From Sandaracinus amylolyticus (GTDB lineage Bacteria > Myxococcota_A > Polyangia > Polyangiales > Sandaracinaceae): a DNA stretch of 64,000 nucleotides. Positions 34,586 through 43,826 of the stretch are shown piece by piece (within the stretch, counting starts at the first letter, position 1; the number at the start of each line of letters is the position of its first letter). Location: assembly GCF_000737325.1 (NCBI RefSeq), contig NZ_CP011125.1, positions 6,262,001 through 6,326,000 on the forward strand. Reading direction: 5' to 3'. The notes below the pieces were generated by a model. The model had not been told where the DNA came from. It made no database searches and was given only the letters and a program-made list of their open reading frames with translations. A program made the translations under genes and the position numbers.

Positions 34586-35735
34586 TCACTGGGCCGCGGC
34601 GGTCGCGGCCTCGTCCTTCTTCTTCCGCTGGTCCGCGGTCTTCATCAGGTAGGCCTCGATGAGATCGTCGAGGTCCCCGTCGAGCACCGCATCGACCGCG
34701 CCGGTCTTGAACTCGGTGCGCTCGTCCTTGACCAGCCGGTAGGGCGCGAGCGTGTACGTGCGGACCTGCGAGCCGAACCCGCTCTCCATCTTGTCGACGC
34801 CGTAGTTCGCCTGGAACTCGGCCTCGCGCTTCTGGCGCTCGAGCTCGTAGAGCTTGCCGCGCAGCATCTTCATCGCGGTCGCGCGGTTCTTGTGCTGCGA
34901 GCGCTCGGCCTGGCACGCGACGATCACACCGCTCGGGATGTGCGTGATGCGGATCGCCGACTCGGTCTTGTTGACGTGCTGGCCGCCCTTGCCGCCCGCG
35001 CGAAAGGTGTCGACCTGCAGGTCCTCGGGCTTGATCTCGATCTCGCCGACGTCGTCGTCGAGATCGGGCACGACCTCGAGCGAGGCGAACGCGGTCTGAC
35101 GGCGCGCGTTGGCGTCGAACGGCGAGATGCGGATCAGGCGGTGCACGCCGTTCTCGGCGCGCAGGTAGCCGTACGCGAACGGGCCGCGCACGTGGATCGT
35201 CGCGCCCTTGATGCCCGCCTGCTCGCCGGCCTGCTGGTCGACGATCTCGGTCTTGTAGCCCTTCTTCTCGCACCACCGCAGGTACATGCGGAGGAGCATC
35301 TCGGCCCAGTCCTGCGCGTCGACGCCGCCGGTGCCGGGATGGATCGTGACGATCGCGTCCGAGCGATCGGTCTTCCCCGCGAGCATGCGCGCGACCTCCA
35401 TCTGTCGCGTGCCCTTCTCGAGCTCGGGGATCTGCGTGATGACCTCGTCGATGATCGACGCGTCACCGTCGGCCATCTCGAGGAGATCGCCGAGGTCCTT
35501 GGTCTCGCGCTGGAGCTTTTCGAACTTGGCGACGACGGCCTCGATGGCCGCCTTCTCCTGGACCACCTTCTGCGCGGCTTCGGCGTCGTCCCAGAAGCCG
35601 GGGCGCAGGGTGTGGTCGTTCAGACGATCGATCTGCAGACGAAGGCCGTCGACGTCAAAGATACCTCCCCAGCGCTTCGTGGCGCTGAGCGAGCTCCGAC
35701 AGTCTTTCGCGGGCTTCGCCGACGGGCATCGACAT
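34586..35735 (-). CDS. prfB: Peptide chain release factor 2, with programmed +1 frameshift
   Basis: The gene is split across two frames. ATG 35735 opens 26 codons ending ...ALGRYL and then TGA at 35657-35655. Skipping one base resumes at GAC (35656) for 356 codons to the stop at 34586, total about 382 residues. The main part has RISPFDANARRQTAF with the SPF tripeptide for UGA/UAA, and FRAGGKGGQHVNKTES with the GGQ catalytic motif. It releases peptides at UGA and UAA and controls its own level by the frameshift. AGAGGA lies about 9-12 bases before the ATG; ATG 35729 is an alternative. Confidence 0.95.
35654..35669 (-). promoter_or_regulatory. RF2 autoregulatory frameshift site
   Basis: Minus strand GGG AGG TAT CTT TGA C. 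The internal Shine-Dalgarno GGGAGG, the slippery CTT and the weak stop UGA-C match the classical bacterial prfB element almost base for base. Confidence 0.95.
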
Positions 35736-35755
35736 GATGCGAGTCCTCTCTGGTA

Positions 35756-35772
35756 ACCGGCCGGAGGCCGGT
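35756..35772. other. Small hairpin in the prfB upstream region
   Basis: ACCGGCC-GGA-GGCCGGT, a perfect 7-bp stem, about 20 bases upstream of prfB and 83 bases upstream of the plus-strand gene at 35855. Could be an operator or part of a leader; no further evidence. Confidence 0.3.
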
Positions 35773-35854
35773 CGTGTGTCCTACGACCGCACGGCGCGTC
35801 CGTCAACGGCGCACGCCTCTTCCGTCGCGTCGCGCGATCCGGGATCATCGAGGG

Positions 35855-36721
35855 ATGCTTCAGCGCCGCTCGTCTTGCTTGCTCGTCGTGCTGGGCGTGC
35901 TCGGCGTGCCGATGGTCGCGCAGGCCGAGCCGCTCGTCTGCACCGTGACCGGCGCGACCGGCGCGACACCGCTCGTCGAGTGCGATCTCATCGCGTGCGC
36001 CGGCACGTTCACCTGTCCCGACGCGCGCTTCGAGCCGGGGCTCTGCGATCAGATCCTGCCCGGGGTCGAGGGGCTCGTGTGCCGACCGCTCTGCGGCACG
36101 TTGTTCGGCTGCGACGTGAGCGAGGACTGTCCCGCGCTGCTCGCGCGCGAGGGCGTGTGCGTCGGCGCGGTGAACCCGCCCGAGGGCTTCACCAGCGGTG
36201 TGTGTGCGTACCCCGCGATCGGGCTCGACTACTGCGCGGGGAGCACCGAGCTCACGAGCGAGGACGTGCTCGATTGTCATCGCACGCCGGATGGCCGCCC
36301 GACGTCCAGCTGGCTGGCAGGCGACTGCGACGAGGACGGGTGCCCCAACGGGCGCGATCCCGAGCCCTGCAGCGACTCTGCGATCGAGCGCTGCGGGACG
36401 GTGCGGCTCGGCGAGGGCGAGTGCGTCCCCGGGGTGCCGTCGGACTCCGATGCCGGCACCTCGACGAACGACGATGCCGGCGCCGCTGACGCCGGCGCCG
36501 AGCACGACGCGGGGGGCGACGACGAGGACGCCGGCCAGGAGCCGTTCGACGCAGGCCGCGAGGAATTCGATGCCGGCCCGAGCGCGCCGCCCGGGATCCA
36601 ATTCGCGGGCGGCGGAGGCTGTCGGTGCTCGGTGCCGGGCGGCACGGGCGCCGGTGCCGAGGCGGCGTGGGCGGCGATCGCCGTCGTGCTCGGCGTGCTC
36701 GGCGCGCGCCGTCGTCGCTGA
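35855..36721 (+). CDS. Secreted Cys-rich protein with MYXO-CTERM-like tail
   Basis: 288 residues. Signal peptide SSCLLVVLGVLGVPMVAQA; a Cys-rich domain of about 190 residues (for example CDVSEDCPALLAREGVC); an Asp/Ala-rich linker with repeated DAG; then GGGGCRCSVPGG, a membrane helix AAWAAIAVVLGVLG and RRRR. The last three parts are the MYXO-CTERM plan thought to be cut by a myxosortase at the Cys. Role unknown, surface or periplasmic. ATG 35855 is preceded by GAGGG. It ends 5 bases from the sbcC stop on the other strand. Confidence 0.8.
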   Translation: MLQRRSSCLLVVLGVLGVPMVAQAEPLVCTVTGATGATPLVECDLIACAGTFTCPDARFEPGLCDQILPGVEGLVCRPLCGTLFGCDVSEDCPALLAREGVCVGAVNPPEGFTSGVCAYPAIGLDYCAGSTELTSEDVLDCHRTPDGRPTSSWLAGDCDEDGCPNGRDPEPCSDSAIERCGTVRLGEGECVPGVPSDSDAGTSTNDDAGAADAGAEHDAGGDDEDAGQEPFDAGREEFDAGPSAPPGIQFAGGGGCRCSVPGGTGAGAEAAWAAIAVVLGVLGARRRR

Positions 36722-36726
36722 CGCGA

Positions 36727-39700
36727 TCACGACACCACCTCGACCACGCTCTCGGCGTGCCCGGCGGGGCGCACCTCGACGCGCGCCGCGAAGCGCTCCG
36801 CCATCGCCGCGACGTGCGACACGACGCCGACCTGGCGTCCGCTCGCCTGCAGCGCGTCGAGCGCTGCGAGCACGACCTCGAGGCTCTCCGCGTCGAGCCC
36901 GCCGAAGCCCTCGTCGATGAACAGCGAGTCCACCGGGACGCGCCGCGCCGTCATCGACGCGAGCGCCAGCGCGAGCGCGAGCGAGACCAGGAACGTCTCG
37001 CCGCCCGACAGGCTCTTGATGCCGCGGATCTCGTCGCCCATCTCGCGGTCGACGACCTGCACGCCGAGCTCCGCGCCCGGCGTGCGGCGGAGCGCGTACC
37101 GCGGCGCGAGGCGATCGAGCTGCGCGTTCGCGTGGTCGAGCAGCAGCTCGAGCGTGAGGCCCTGCGCGAAGACGCGGAACCGCTTGCCGTCGGCCGAGCC
37201 GATCAGCGCCTCCAGCGTGGCCCAGGTGCCGACGCGCGCGCGCTGTGCCTCGATGCGACGCACGATCTCGGCGCGCTCGGCGCGCTGGCGATCGTCGCGC
37301 GCCAGCGCGTCCTCGAGCGACGCGAGGAACCGTCGCGCCACGTTCTCGGCCTCGCGCGCCCGCGCGAGCTCGCGATCGATCGCGTCGCGCGCGACCAGCC
37401 CGTCGGGCGGCGCGGCATCGTGGGCCTCGCGACGCCGCACGCGCTCCGCGAGCACGGCGTGCCCACGCGCTCGGCGCTCGTCGAGCACGGCGAGCTCGCG
37501 TCGCCACGCCGCGAGCTCCTCGCGCGGGCGCGCCAACACGCGACGCAGCGCGCGCTCGTCGAGCCCCGACGCCCGCAATGCGTCGTCGAGCCGCGCGCGT
37601 GCTTCGTGCAGCTCCCGCGCGCGCTCCGCGTGCGCCCGGGCCGCGGCCGATGCAGCCTCGAGCGCCGCCGCGAGCGCCGTCTCCGCGCGTGCTCGAGCCT
37701 GGGCCGCGGACTCGCGCGAAGCGCGCCCACGATCGCACGCCGTGCGCGCCGCCGCCTCGAGCGCGTCGAGGTCGTCGGCGCCGAGCGCGCTCCGCCGCGC
37801 CGCGATCGCCGCGACCTCTGCCTCCGCGCGCGCCCGCGCGGCGCGCGCGTCGTCCTCGTCGCGCTTCGCGCCAGCCTCCGCGTCCGCGGCGCGCGCCGCA
37901 TCCGTCTCGAGCGCCGCGAGCGCGGTGCGCGCGCGTGCTTCGTCCCGACGGGCCTCGGCGCACGTCGCGAGCGCGCGCTGGACGTCGAGCAGCTTCACGC
38001 GATCGAGCTCGTCGAGCGAGCCGACGTGCGCCTCGACCGCCGCGCGCCACGTCGCGATGCGCGCCGCGCTCTCCTCGAGCTCGGCGAGCGCGCGCGCGTG
38101 CTCCCGCTGGTGCTCCGCGGCGGCGTGCCGCACGGCCTCGAGCGCGCCCTCGGCGTCGCGCGCCGCGCGCTCGACCTGCGCGAGCCCCGACGCCGCGCGA
38201 TCGCGTTCCTGGGATGCGCCTTCCACCGCCCGCTCGGCGCCCTCGCGCGCGGACAGCGCAGCGAGCACCCGGGCACGCGCGTCCTCGAGCGCGCCGGCCC
38301 ACGCATCGTCGATCTCGCGAGAAGCGAGCGGCTCCGCCCACATCGGCGTGACGAGCGGCGCACCGGTCGCGCCACCGGGGTGCAAGCCCTCGCTCGGCGC
38401 GCCGGCGAGCCGCGTGCCCGCGCTCGACCACCACGCCGCGAGCGACTCGAGCGCTCTCGCGCGCGACGCCTGACGCGCGCGCTCCGACTCCTCCGTCGCT
38501 TCCCGCTCGGCGGCGACCGCGGCCTCGGCCGCGCGCTGCGACGCGACGCGCTCCGAGCCGATCTCCGCCTCGGCCGTCGCCAGCGTGCGCTCGAGCGCGA
38601 CCACCGCCTCGCGCAGCTCCGCGGCGCGCGCCCGCTGCGCGTCGACGAGGGCTGCCGGCGCGTGGCGCGCGTAGGGATGATCCAGCGCGCCGCACAGCGG
38701 GCACGCATCTCCGTCGCGCAGCTCCGAGCGCAGCTGCGCGAAATCGAGCATCGCGGCCGCGAGATCGCGCGCGCGCTCCGCCTCGACCAGCCGCGCACGC
38801 GCGGACGGCAGCGCGCTCAGCGCCGCGGCACGACGCGCCTCGGCACGCTCGACCGCGAGGCGCGCCGCGCGCTCCGAGGCCCTCACCGTCGCAGCGCGTG
38901 CAGCCGCCGCCGACGCTCGCCGCGCAGCCTCGCCGATCGTCACCAGCGCCGAGCGCGCGGCCCCGAAGCGCTCGAGCGCGTCGCGGAGCTCGTGCGCCGG
39001 GAGCTCGCGCCCCAGCGCATCTCGACGCGACGCGAGCCGCTCGGTCGCCGCGTCGAGGGCGGCGCGCCAGCGCTGGGCGTCGAGGATCGCCTCCTCCAGC
39101 GCGCGCGTCCGCGGCGCGGTCTGGGCCGCCACCCGCTCGCGACGCTCGGCGGCCTCCCGCAGCGCGTCCCGCGCGGCGATCAGCCGCTCGAGCCGCTCGA
39201 TCACCCGCGCCGCGTCGTCCTCGGCGATGCCGTCGAGCTCGCCCAGCGCACGACGGCGCGCGACGGCCGACGCGATCTGGTCGTGCAACGTCGCCAGACG
39301 CGCGCCGTGCGCCGCGCGCTCCGCGCCTCGCCGCGCCGACACCTCCGCCGCGCGCGACGCACGCGCCGCGGACTCGTCCATGCGCGTGCGCGCCACGGCG
39401 AGCTCGCGATCGAGCGCCCTGCCCTCCCGCACCACCGGTCCGAGCGCGTCGGCGCGCGCTCGCGCATCGCGCTCCTCCGCGTCGGCTCGCGCGAGCGCCT
39501 CGTTCGCCTCGGCGCGCGCGCGCTCGGCCGACGCGACCACCGCATCGGCGGCGACGTGGGCGTCTCGCGCGCCTCGCGCGGCCTGCTCCGCGCGATCGAG
39601 CGCTTCGAGCGGCGCGCGCAGCGGCTCCGCGAGCTGCGCCTCCTCGATGTCGCGGCGGCGCGCCTCCGCGAGGTCCAGCTGACCATCGAGCTCCGCGAGC

Positions 39701-40536
39701 TCGCGCCGGGAGTCCGCTTCCTCGCGCGCCCAGAGGTCGCGCTCGTTCCACCACCGCGCGTGCGCCTCGAGCGTCTTCACGCGCTCGGCCGCGCGCGCGA
39801 CCTCGAGCCTCCGCTCGGGCAGGCTCGCCTCCTGGGCACGACGCGCCTCGTCGTCCATCGGCGCGACGTACGCGAGCCCTTCTTCGAGCCGCTCCAGCGC
39901 GCTCCGCTCCTCGCGCGCGCGACGCGCCGCTTCGATCGAGATGCGCCCGTAGATCTCGGTGCCGGTCATGCGCTCGAGCAGCTCGGCGCGATCGCGATCG
40001 TCCGCCTCGAGGAACGCCGCGAAGCGTCCCTGCGCGAGCAGCACCGCGCGCTGGAACTGCGCGAACGAGAGCCCCAGGCGCTCCTCGATCGCCGCGAGCA
40101 CCTCGCCCTTGCGCGTGCCCGACACCGCGCGGCCAGTGTCGACGTCGACCAGCGACATCGTGGTGTCCTGCAGCCGTCCGTCGGGCTGACCGCGCGCCCG
40201 CCGCACCTCCCAGCGCGCGCGGTACACACGGCCGTCGATGCCGCGGAAGTCCACCTCCGCGTGCCCGCGCCCCGCGCCGCGACGCAGCAGGTTCCGAGGA
40301 TCGCCCGCGGTGCGCGCGTCCTCCTCGGTCCCGATGCGCTCGCCGCGACCCGTCAGGCGCGGTGTGCGGTCGTAGAGCGCGACGCACAGCGCATCGAGCA
40401 GCGTGCTCTTCCCCGCGCCCGTCGGGCCGACGATCGCGAACACGCCCGCGTCGCGCAGCGGCGACGCGTCGAGCGCGAGCTCGAAGCGGCGCGCGAGGCT
40501 CGCCAGCCCCTCGCCCCGGATCGCGAGGATCTTCAC
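36727..40536 (-). CDS. sbcC: SbcC exonuclease subunit (SMC-like ATPase)
   Basis: 1269 residues. Walker [21 protein letters not shown] near the N-terminus, long coiled coils, a zinc hook CPLCGALDHP near residue 610, and at the C-terminus signature SLSGGETFLVSLALALAL and Walker B SLFIDEGFGGLDAESLE. With SbcD it cuts hairpins and blocked DNA ends. The coiled coils are unusually rich in Ala and Arg, reflecting GC content. GTG 40536 overlaps the sbcD stop as GTGA, so translation is probably coupled. Cytoplasmic. Confidence 0.94.
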   Translation of the reverse strand: MKILAIRGEGLASLARRFELALDASPLRDAGVFAIVGPTGAGKSTLLDALCVALYDRTPRLTGRGERIGTEEDARTAGDPRNLLRRGAGRGHAEVDFRGIDGRVYRARWEVRRARGQPDGRLQDTTMSLVDVDTGRAVSGTRKGEVLAAIEERLGLSFAQFQRAVLLAQGRFAAFLEADDRDRAELLERMTGTEIYGRISIEAARRAREERSALERLEEGLAYVAPMDDEARRAQEASLPERRLEVARAAERVKTLEAHARWWNERDLWAREEADSRRELAELDGQLDLAEARRRDIEEAQLAEPLRAPLEALDRAEQAARGARDAHVAADAVVASAERARAEANEALARADAEERDARARADALGPVVREGRALDRELAVARTRMDESAARASRAAEVSARRGAERAAHGARLATLHDQIASAVARRRALGELDGIAEDDAARVIERLERLIAARDALREAAERRERVAAQTAPRTRALEEAILDAQRWRAALDAATERLASRRDALGRELPAHELRDALERFGAARSALVTIGEAARRASAAAARAATVRASERAARLAVERAEARRAAALSALPSARARLVEAERARDLAAAMLDFAQLRSELRDGDACPLCGALDHPYARHAPAALVDAQRARAAELREAVVALERTLATAEAEIGSERVASQRAAEAAVAAEREATEESERARQASRARALESLAAWWSSAGTRLAGAPSEGLHPGGATGAPLVTPMWAEPLASREIDDAWAGALEDARARVLAALSAREGAERAVEGASQERDRAASGLAQVERAARDAEGALEAVRHAAAEHQREHARALAELEESAARIATWRAAVEAHVGSLDELDRVKLLDVQRALATCAEARRDEARARTALAALETDAARAADAEAGAKRDEDDARAARARAEAEVAAIAARRSALGADDLDALEAAARTACDRGRASRESAAQARARAETALAAALEAASAAARAHAERARELHEARARLDDALRASGLDERALRRVLARPREELAAWRRELAVLDERRARGHAVLAERVRRREAHDAAPPDGLVARDAIDRELARAREAENVARRFLASLEDALARDDRQRAERAEIVRRIEAQRARVGTWATLEALIGSADGKRFRVFAQGLTLELLLDHANAQLDRLAPRYALRRTPGAELGVQVVDREMGDEIRGIKSLSGGETFLVSLALALALASMTARRVPVDSLFIDEGFGGLDAESLEVVLAALDALQASGRQVGVVSHVAAMAERFAARVEVRPAGHAESVVEVVS

Positions 40537-41882
40537 GGCCCGCTCTCCGTGCCCACGACCGCGGCGCGCACCTCGTCGAACGCCGCGAGCACGTCCGCCG
40601 GAGGCTCGCCCTCCTGCTCGAGCGCCCAGCGCCGGAGGAACACCTCGCGCACGTCGAGCTCCGCGAGCTCGCGCAGGCTCGCGCCCTCCTCGGTGCCCGG
40701 CGACGATCCCGTGCGCGCCTGCTCCACGGTGAGCTTCACGAGCCGCACCGGCAGCCCCGCGAGCGCCTCGTCCACCCGGGCCCGCAGCGCGGGCTCCGCG
40801 CGCTCGAGCCGCACCCGCGCCTCGACCCACGGCCACCGGTTCTCCGGCGCCCCCCGCGCGGCGCGCACCACCTCGTCGTCCTCGAGCGCGCGCAGCGCCG
40901 CGAGCGCCTCGTCGATCGGCGCCGGACCGCTCTTCGGCACGCGCAGGATCGCCACCGAGCGCGGCACCCGGTGCCCCGCCTGCGCGACGATGCGCGCGCC
41001 CTCGAACGTGACCAGCCGCACCTCGTGCGGATAGCTCTCCTCGCCGAGCGCGAGCGGGATCGGCGACCCCGAGTACCGCACGTCCGGCCCCGCGACCTCC
41101 TGAGCCCGCACCTCCTGAGCCCGCACCTCCTGAGCCCGCACCTCCTGAGCGAGGTGCAGGTGGCCGAGCGCGACGTAGGTCGCGTCCTCGGGGAACACCG
41201 AGCGCGGCAGCGCGCCCGCGACCCCGCCGATCACGGGACGCTCGCTCCCGTCCGACACCGCCGCGCCCGCGACGTGACAGTGCCCGGTGACGATCAATGC
41301 CTGGTCGTCGCGCCGCACCGTCCGGGCATGCGCGGCGACCTCGTCGTAGACGCGCCGTGCGCCGCGCGCGATGCGCGCCGCGGGATCTTCCTCGCCCGCG
41401 TCGGGATCGAGCGCCGGCAGATCACACGCGCGCAGGTACGGCACCGCGAGCGCCCACGCCGCGACCTCGCCGTCCGCGTGCAGCGGCACGACGAGCGGCT
41501 CGGGATCGATCCGCTGATCGCGCCCGCGCCCGACCCACGGCACCGCGCCCACGATGCGCACCCGCAGCGATCGCAGCACCGGATCCGGCGCCGCCAGTCG
41601 CGACGGCGAGTCGTGGTTGCCCGCGACGATCACCACGTCGATCGCCGGACAGCGCGCCCGCAGCGCGGCGAGGAGCTCGAAGAGCTGCGCCTGCGCCGCG
41701 CCCGACGGGCTCGCGCTGTCGAACACGTCCCCCGCGATCACCAGCGCGTCGACCCGCTGTCGCTCCAGCAGCTCGATGAGCCACGTGAAGAACGCCGCGT
41801 GCTCCGCCTCGCGCGAGCGGCCGTGCAGGGCGTGCCCGAGGTGCCAGTCGGCGGTGTGGCAGAGCGTGAAGCGGCGCGGCAT
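40533..41882 (-). CDS. sbcD: SbcD exonuclease subunit (Mre11-like nuclease)
   Basis: 449 residues. Metallophosphatase motifs in order: HTADWHLG, IAGDVFDSASPSG, VAGNHDSPSR, VTGHCHV and ALGHLHLAQ. Just after the last motif lies AQEVRAQEVRAQEVRAQEV, coded by a 15-bp tandem repeat. The C-terminal part has the capping domain. It is the nuclease of the SbcCD complex, with Mn in the family. The PQQ-type dehydrogenase gene ends 50 bases upstream. Start ATG 41882 precedes the conserved HTADWH motif by seven residues. Confidence 0.94.
   Translation of the reverse strand: MPRRFTLCHTADWHLGHALHGRSREAEHAAFFTWLIELLERQRVDALVIAGDVFDSASPSGAAQAQLFELLAALRARCPAIDVVIVAGNHDSPSRLAAPDPVLRSLRVRIVGAVPWVGRGRDQRIDPEPLVVPLHADGEVAAWALAVPYLRACDLPALDPDAGEEDPAARIARGARRVYDEVAAHARTVRRDDQALIVTGHCHVAGAAVSDGSERPVIGGVAGALPRSVFPEDATYVALGHLHLAQEVRAQEVRAQEVRAQEVAGPDVRYSGSPIPLALGEESYPHEVRLVTFEGARIVAQAGHRVPRSVAILRVPKSGPAPIDEALAALRALEDDEVVRAARGAPENRWPWVEARVRLERAEPALRARVDEALAGLPVRLVKLTVEQARTGSSPGTEEGASLRELAELDVREVFLRRWALEQEGEPPADVLAAFDEVRAAVVGTESGP
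41095..41150 (-). repeat. In-frame 15-bp tandem repeat inside sbcD
   Basis: Nearly four copies of ACCTCCTGAGCCCGC (plus-strand sense), encoding repeated RAQEV. Being a multiple of three, copy-number change would keep the frame. It lies right after the GHLH metal-binding motif. Confidence 0.85.
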
Positions 41883-41930
41883 CGGCGCGTCCGACGCGCC
41901 CGCATCGGCGCGTCTGACGCGGCGACCTTA
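41880..41930 (-). promoter_or_regulatory. sbcDC upstream repeats and -10
   Basis: CATCGGCGCGTC(C/T)GACGCG occurs twice with a 23-bp period (41880 and 41903, plus-strand sense); each copy holds the palindrome GCGTC(C/T)GACGC. On the minus strand TAAGGT (41930-41925) could be the -10. Possible operator or leader structure. Confidence 0.4.
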
Positions 41931-41932
41931 TC

Positions 41933-43273
41933 TCACCGGCGCTCGCCCACGTACTGCACGCGGTAGATCCGCCCGTTCGTCTCCTCGGTGAACAGCAGGC
42001 TCCCGTCGGGCGCGATCGCCACGCCGACCGGGCGCCCCCATACCTCCGGCCCCGCGGGATCGAGGAGGAATCCGTCGACGAACTCCTCGTACCCGCCGCG
42101 CGGTCGACCGCTCTCGTCGAAGGGCACCAGGGCGATCCCGTACCCGGTGCCGAGCCGCCGGTTCCACGATCCGCGGAACGCGACGAACGCCGATCCGCGG
42201 TATCGCTCGGGGAACGTCGCGCCGTCGTAGAACGCGATCCCCAGCGACGCGCTGTGCGCCTGGAACAGCACCTCGGGCGTCACCGTGCGGCGCGCCTCCT
42301 CGGGCAGCGGACGATCCGCGAGCCTCGGGTCGCGCCGATCCGGCGTCAGGTACACCCACGGCCAGCCGTAGAACTGTCCCTCCTCGAGGTGCGCGAGGTA
42401 GTCGGGCACCAGATCGTCGCCGAGCTCGTCGCGCTCGTTGACCGTCGTCCAGAGCGCGCCGGTGCGCGGATGGAACGCGAGGCCCACCGGGTTCCGCAGC
42501 CCCGACGCGAACGTCCTGCGCCCGCTGCCGTCGAGCCCCATCACCTGCACCGAGGCGCGCGGCAGCGGCTCGGGATCCGAGTTGCTCTGCGAGCCGACCG
42601 ACACGAAGAGCTGCGAGCCGTCGGGCGATGCGACGACGTTCCGCGTCCAGTGCTGGCGGTAGCCGCCGCCCGGGAGCTCGGTGATGCGCTCGCCTTCGCC
42701 CTCGAGCGCGCGCTGCCCTTCGCGGTAGGGCCAGCGCCGCACCTCGTCCTGGTTGCCCACGAAGAAGAAGCCGCCCGCGAACGCCATCCCGAACGGCATG
42801 TCGAGGCGATGCCCGCGCTCGTCGTCCGCGAACACCGTGCGCTCGTCGGCGGCGCCGTCTCCGTCGCGATCGGCGAGCAGCGTGATGCGGTTGTCGCGCG
42901 TCTCGGTGACGAGGATCTCGCCGCTCGGCGTCACGCGCAGCCAGCGCGGCATGCGGAGCTCGCTCGCGAAGACGTTCACCTCGAAGCCCGCGGGCACGCG
43001 CAGCGTCGCGTCCTGCGGCGGCGGCATCTCGCGCGGGCGACGGCGCACCTCGGTCTCGCGCGGGGGCGGCAGGTCCTCGAGCCGGATCTGGAACGTGCGC
43101 GGCTCGAGCGTCGTCGTGCGCACGAGGCCGGCGGTGCGCCTCGCGGACGGTGTCGCGGGCGGTGGCGCGGGGGCGCGGGGCGGCGAGCTCGTCTGCGCGC
43201 TCGGGCGCTCCTCGCGCGAGGAGCTCGCACATCCGATCAGCGAGACGATCACGATCGCCGCGAGCGCGCGCAT
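41933..43273 (-). CDS. PQQ-type soluble sugar dehydrogenase-like lipoprotein
   Basis: 446 residues. Lipoprotein signal ALAAIVIVSLIGCASS, a Pro-rich linker of about 60 residues, then a six-bladed propeller of the glucose/sorbosone dehydrogenase family: GFEVNVFASELRMPRWLRV, HWTRNVVASPDGSQLFVSVG, FASGLRNPVGLAFHP, HSASLGIAFYDGATFP and AIAPDGSLLFTEETNGRIYR. It may oxidise sugars with PQQ in the periplasm or on the outer membrane. ATG 43273 begins a typical lipoprotein signal; ATG 43285 would add four residues. Confidence 0.85.
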   Translation of the reverse strand: MRALAAIVIVSLIGCASSSREERPSAQTSSPPRAPAPPPATPSARRTAGLVRTTTLEPRTFQIRLEDLPPPRETEVRRRPREMPPPQDATLRVPAGFEVNVFASELRMPRWLRVTPSGEILVTETRDNRITLLADRDGDGAADERTVFADDERGHRLDMPFGMAFAGGFFFVGNQDEVRRWPYREGQRALEGEGERITELPGGGYRQHWTRNVVASPDGSQLFVSVGSQSNSDPEPLPRASVQVMGLDGSGRRTFASGLRNPVGLAFHPRTGALWTTVNERDELGDDLVPDYLAHLEEGQFYGWPWVYLTPDRRDPRLADRPLPEEARRTVTPEVLFQAHSASLGIAFYDGATFPERYRGSAFVAFRGSWNRRLGTGYGIALVPFDESGRPRGGYEEFVDGFLLDPAGPEVWGRPVGVAIAPDGSLLFTEETNGRIYRVQYVGERR

Positions 43274-43309
43274 CGCGACGCACATGAGACCGGCGCGCGC
43301 CGTGATCAA

Positions 43310-43783
43310 TCAGCCCGCGATCCACGCGAGCAGATCGACGAGGTGGGTCCCTCCGAACACCGCGCCGCCGACGAACGCCATCGCGGCGCCGAGCCCGACC
43401 CACGCCGGCGCGTCGCGCAGCGACGTCGCGCCGCCGGCACCGAACGCCACGAGCCACACGCCGGCGTTGAGCGCGCCGCCCGCGAGCACGATCGGGCGCG
43501 GGTGGTAGTAGCCCTCGTGCATCTGCGAGATCGACATGGCGCACAGGACGAGCCCGACCGCGATCAGCGCGGCGCCCTGCCCTCGCGCGACCAGCGCGCC
43601 GCGACGGCGCGCCTCCTCGAGCTCGATCACCGCGCGCGCGCTCTCGGCGCGCTGTCGTGCGCGCCTTCGCTCGGCGTCGACGCGCTCCAGCTCGTCGGGT
43701 AAGTCGGCCCGCCGCACCACGACCCCACGGGGCTTCTCCGGCGCGGGCGGAGCGGGACGGCGATACGGGTCGCGCGAAGACAC
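43310..43783 (-). CDS. Small membrane protein of unknown function
   Basis: 157 residues from GTG 43783. A charged N-terminal half (Pro/Arg-rich, then helix LERVDAERRRARQRAESARA) is followed by three hydrophobic segments: GAALIAVGLVLCAMSIS, PIVLAGGALNAGVWLVAFG and WVGLGAAMAFVGGAVFGG. Inner membrane, N-terminus probably cytoplasmic. No family recognised. It is the first gene before the PQQ-type dehydrogenase on the same strand. Confidence 0.7.
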   Translation of the reverse strand: MSSRDPYRRPAPPAPEKPRGVVVRRADLPDELERVDAERRRARQRAESARAVIELEEARRRGALVARGQGAALIAVGLVLCAMSISQMHEGYYHPRPIVLAGGALNAGVWLVAFGAGGATSLRDAPAWVGLGAAMAFVGGAVFGGTHLVDLLAWIAG

Positions 43784-43789
43784 GCGGGT

Positions 43790-43795
43790 AGTCTA
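43790..43795 (-). promoter_or_regulatory. -10 TAGACT, leaderless-type start of the 43310-43783 gene
   Basis: TAGACT ends 6 bases before GTG 43783, the shortest spacing in the set. Confidence 0.42.
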
Positions 43796-43826
43796 CGCGC
43801 GACCCGGAGCACGTGATTCCCGAGCC

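Noticed and set aside
35656-40387. Minus-strand frame running from prfB far upstream across sbcC
   Set aside because: The upstream part is antisense-frame noise over SbcC; the true prfB start is ATG 35735 in another frame, joined by the programmed frameshift.
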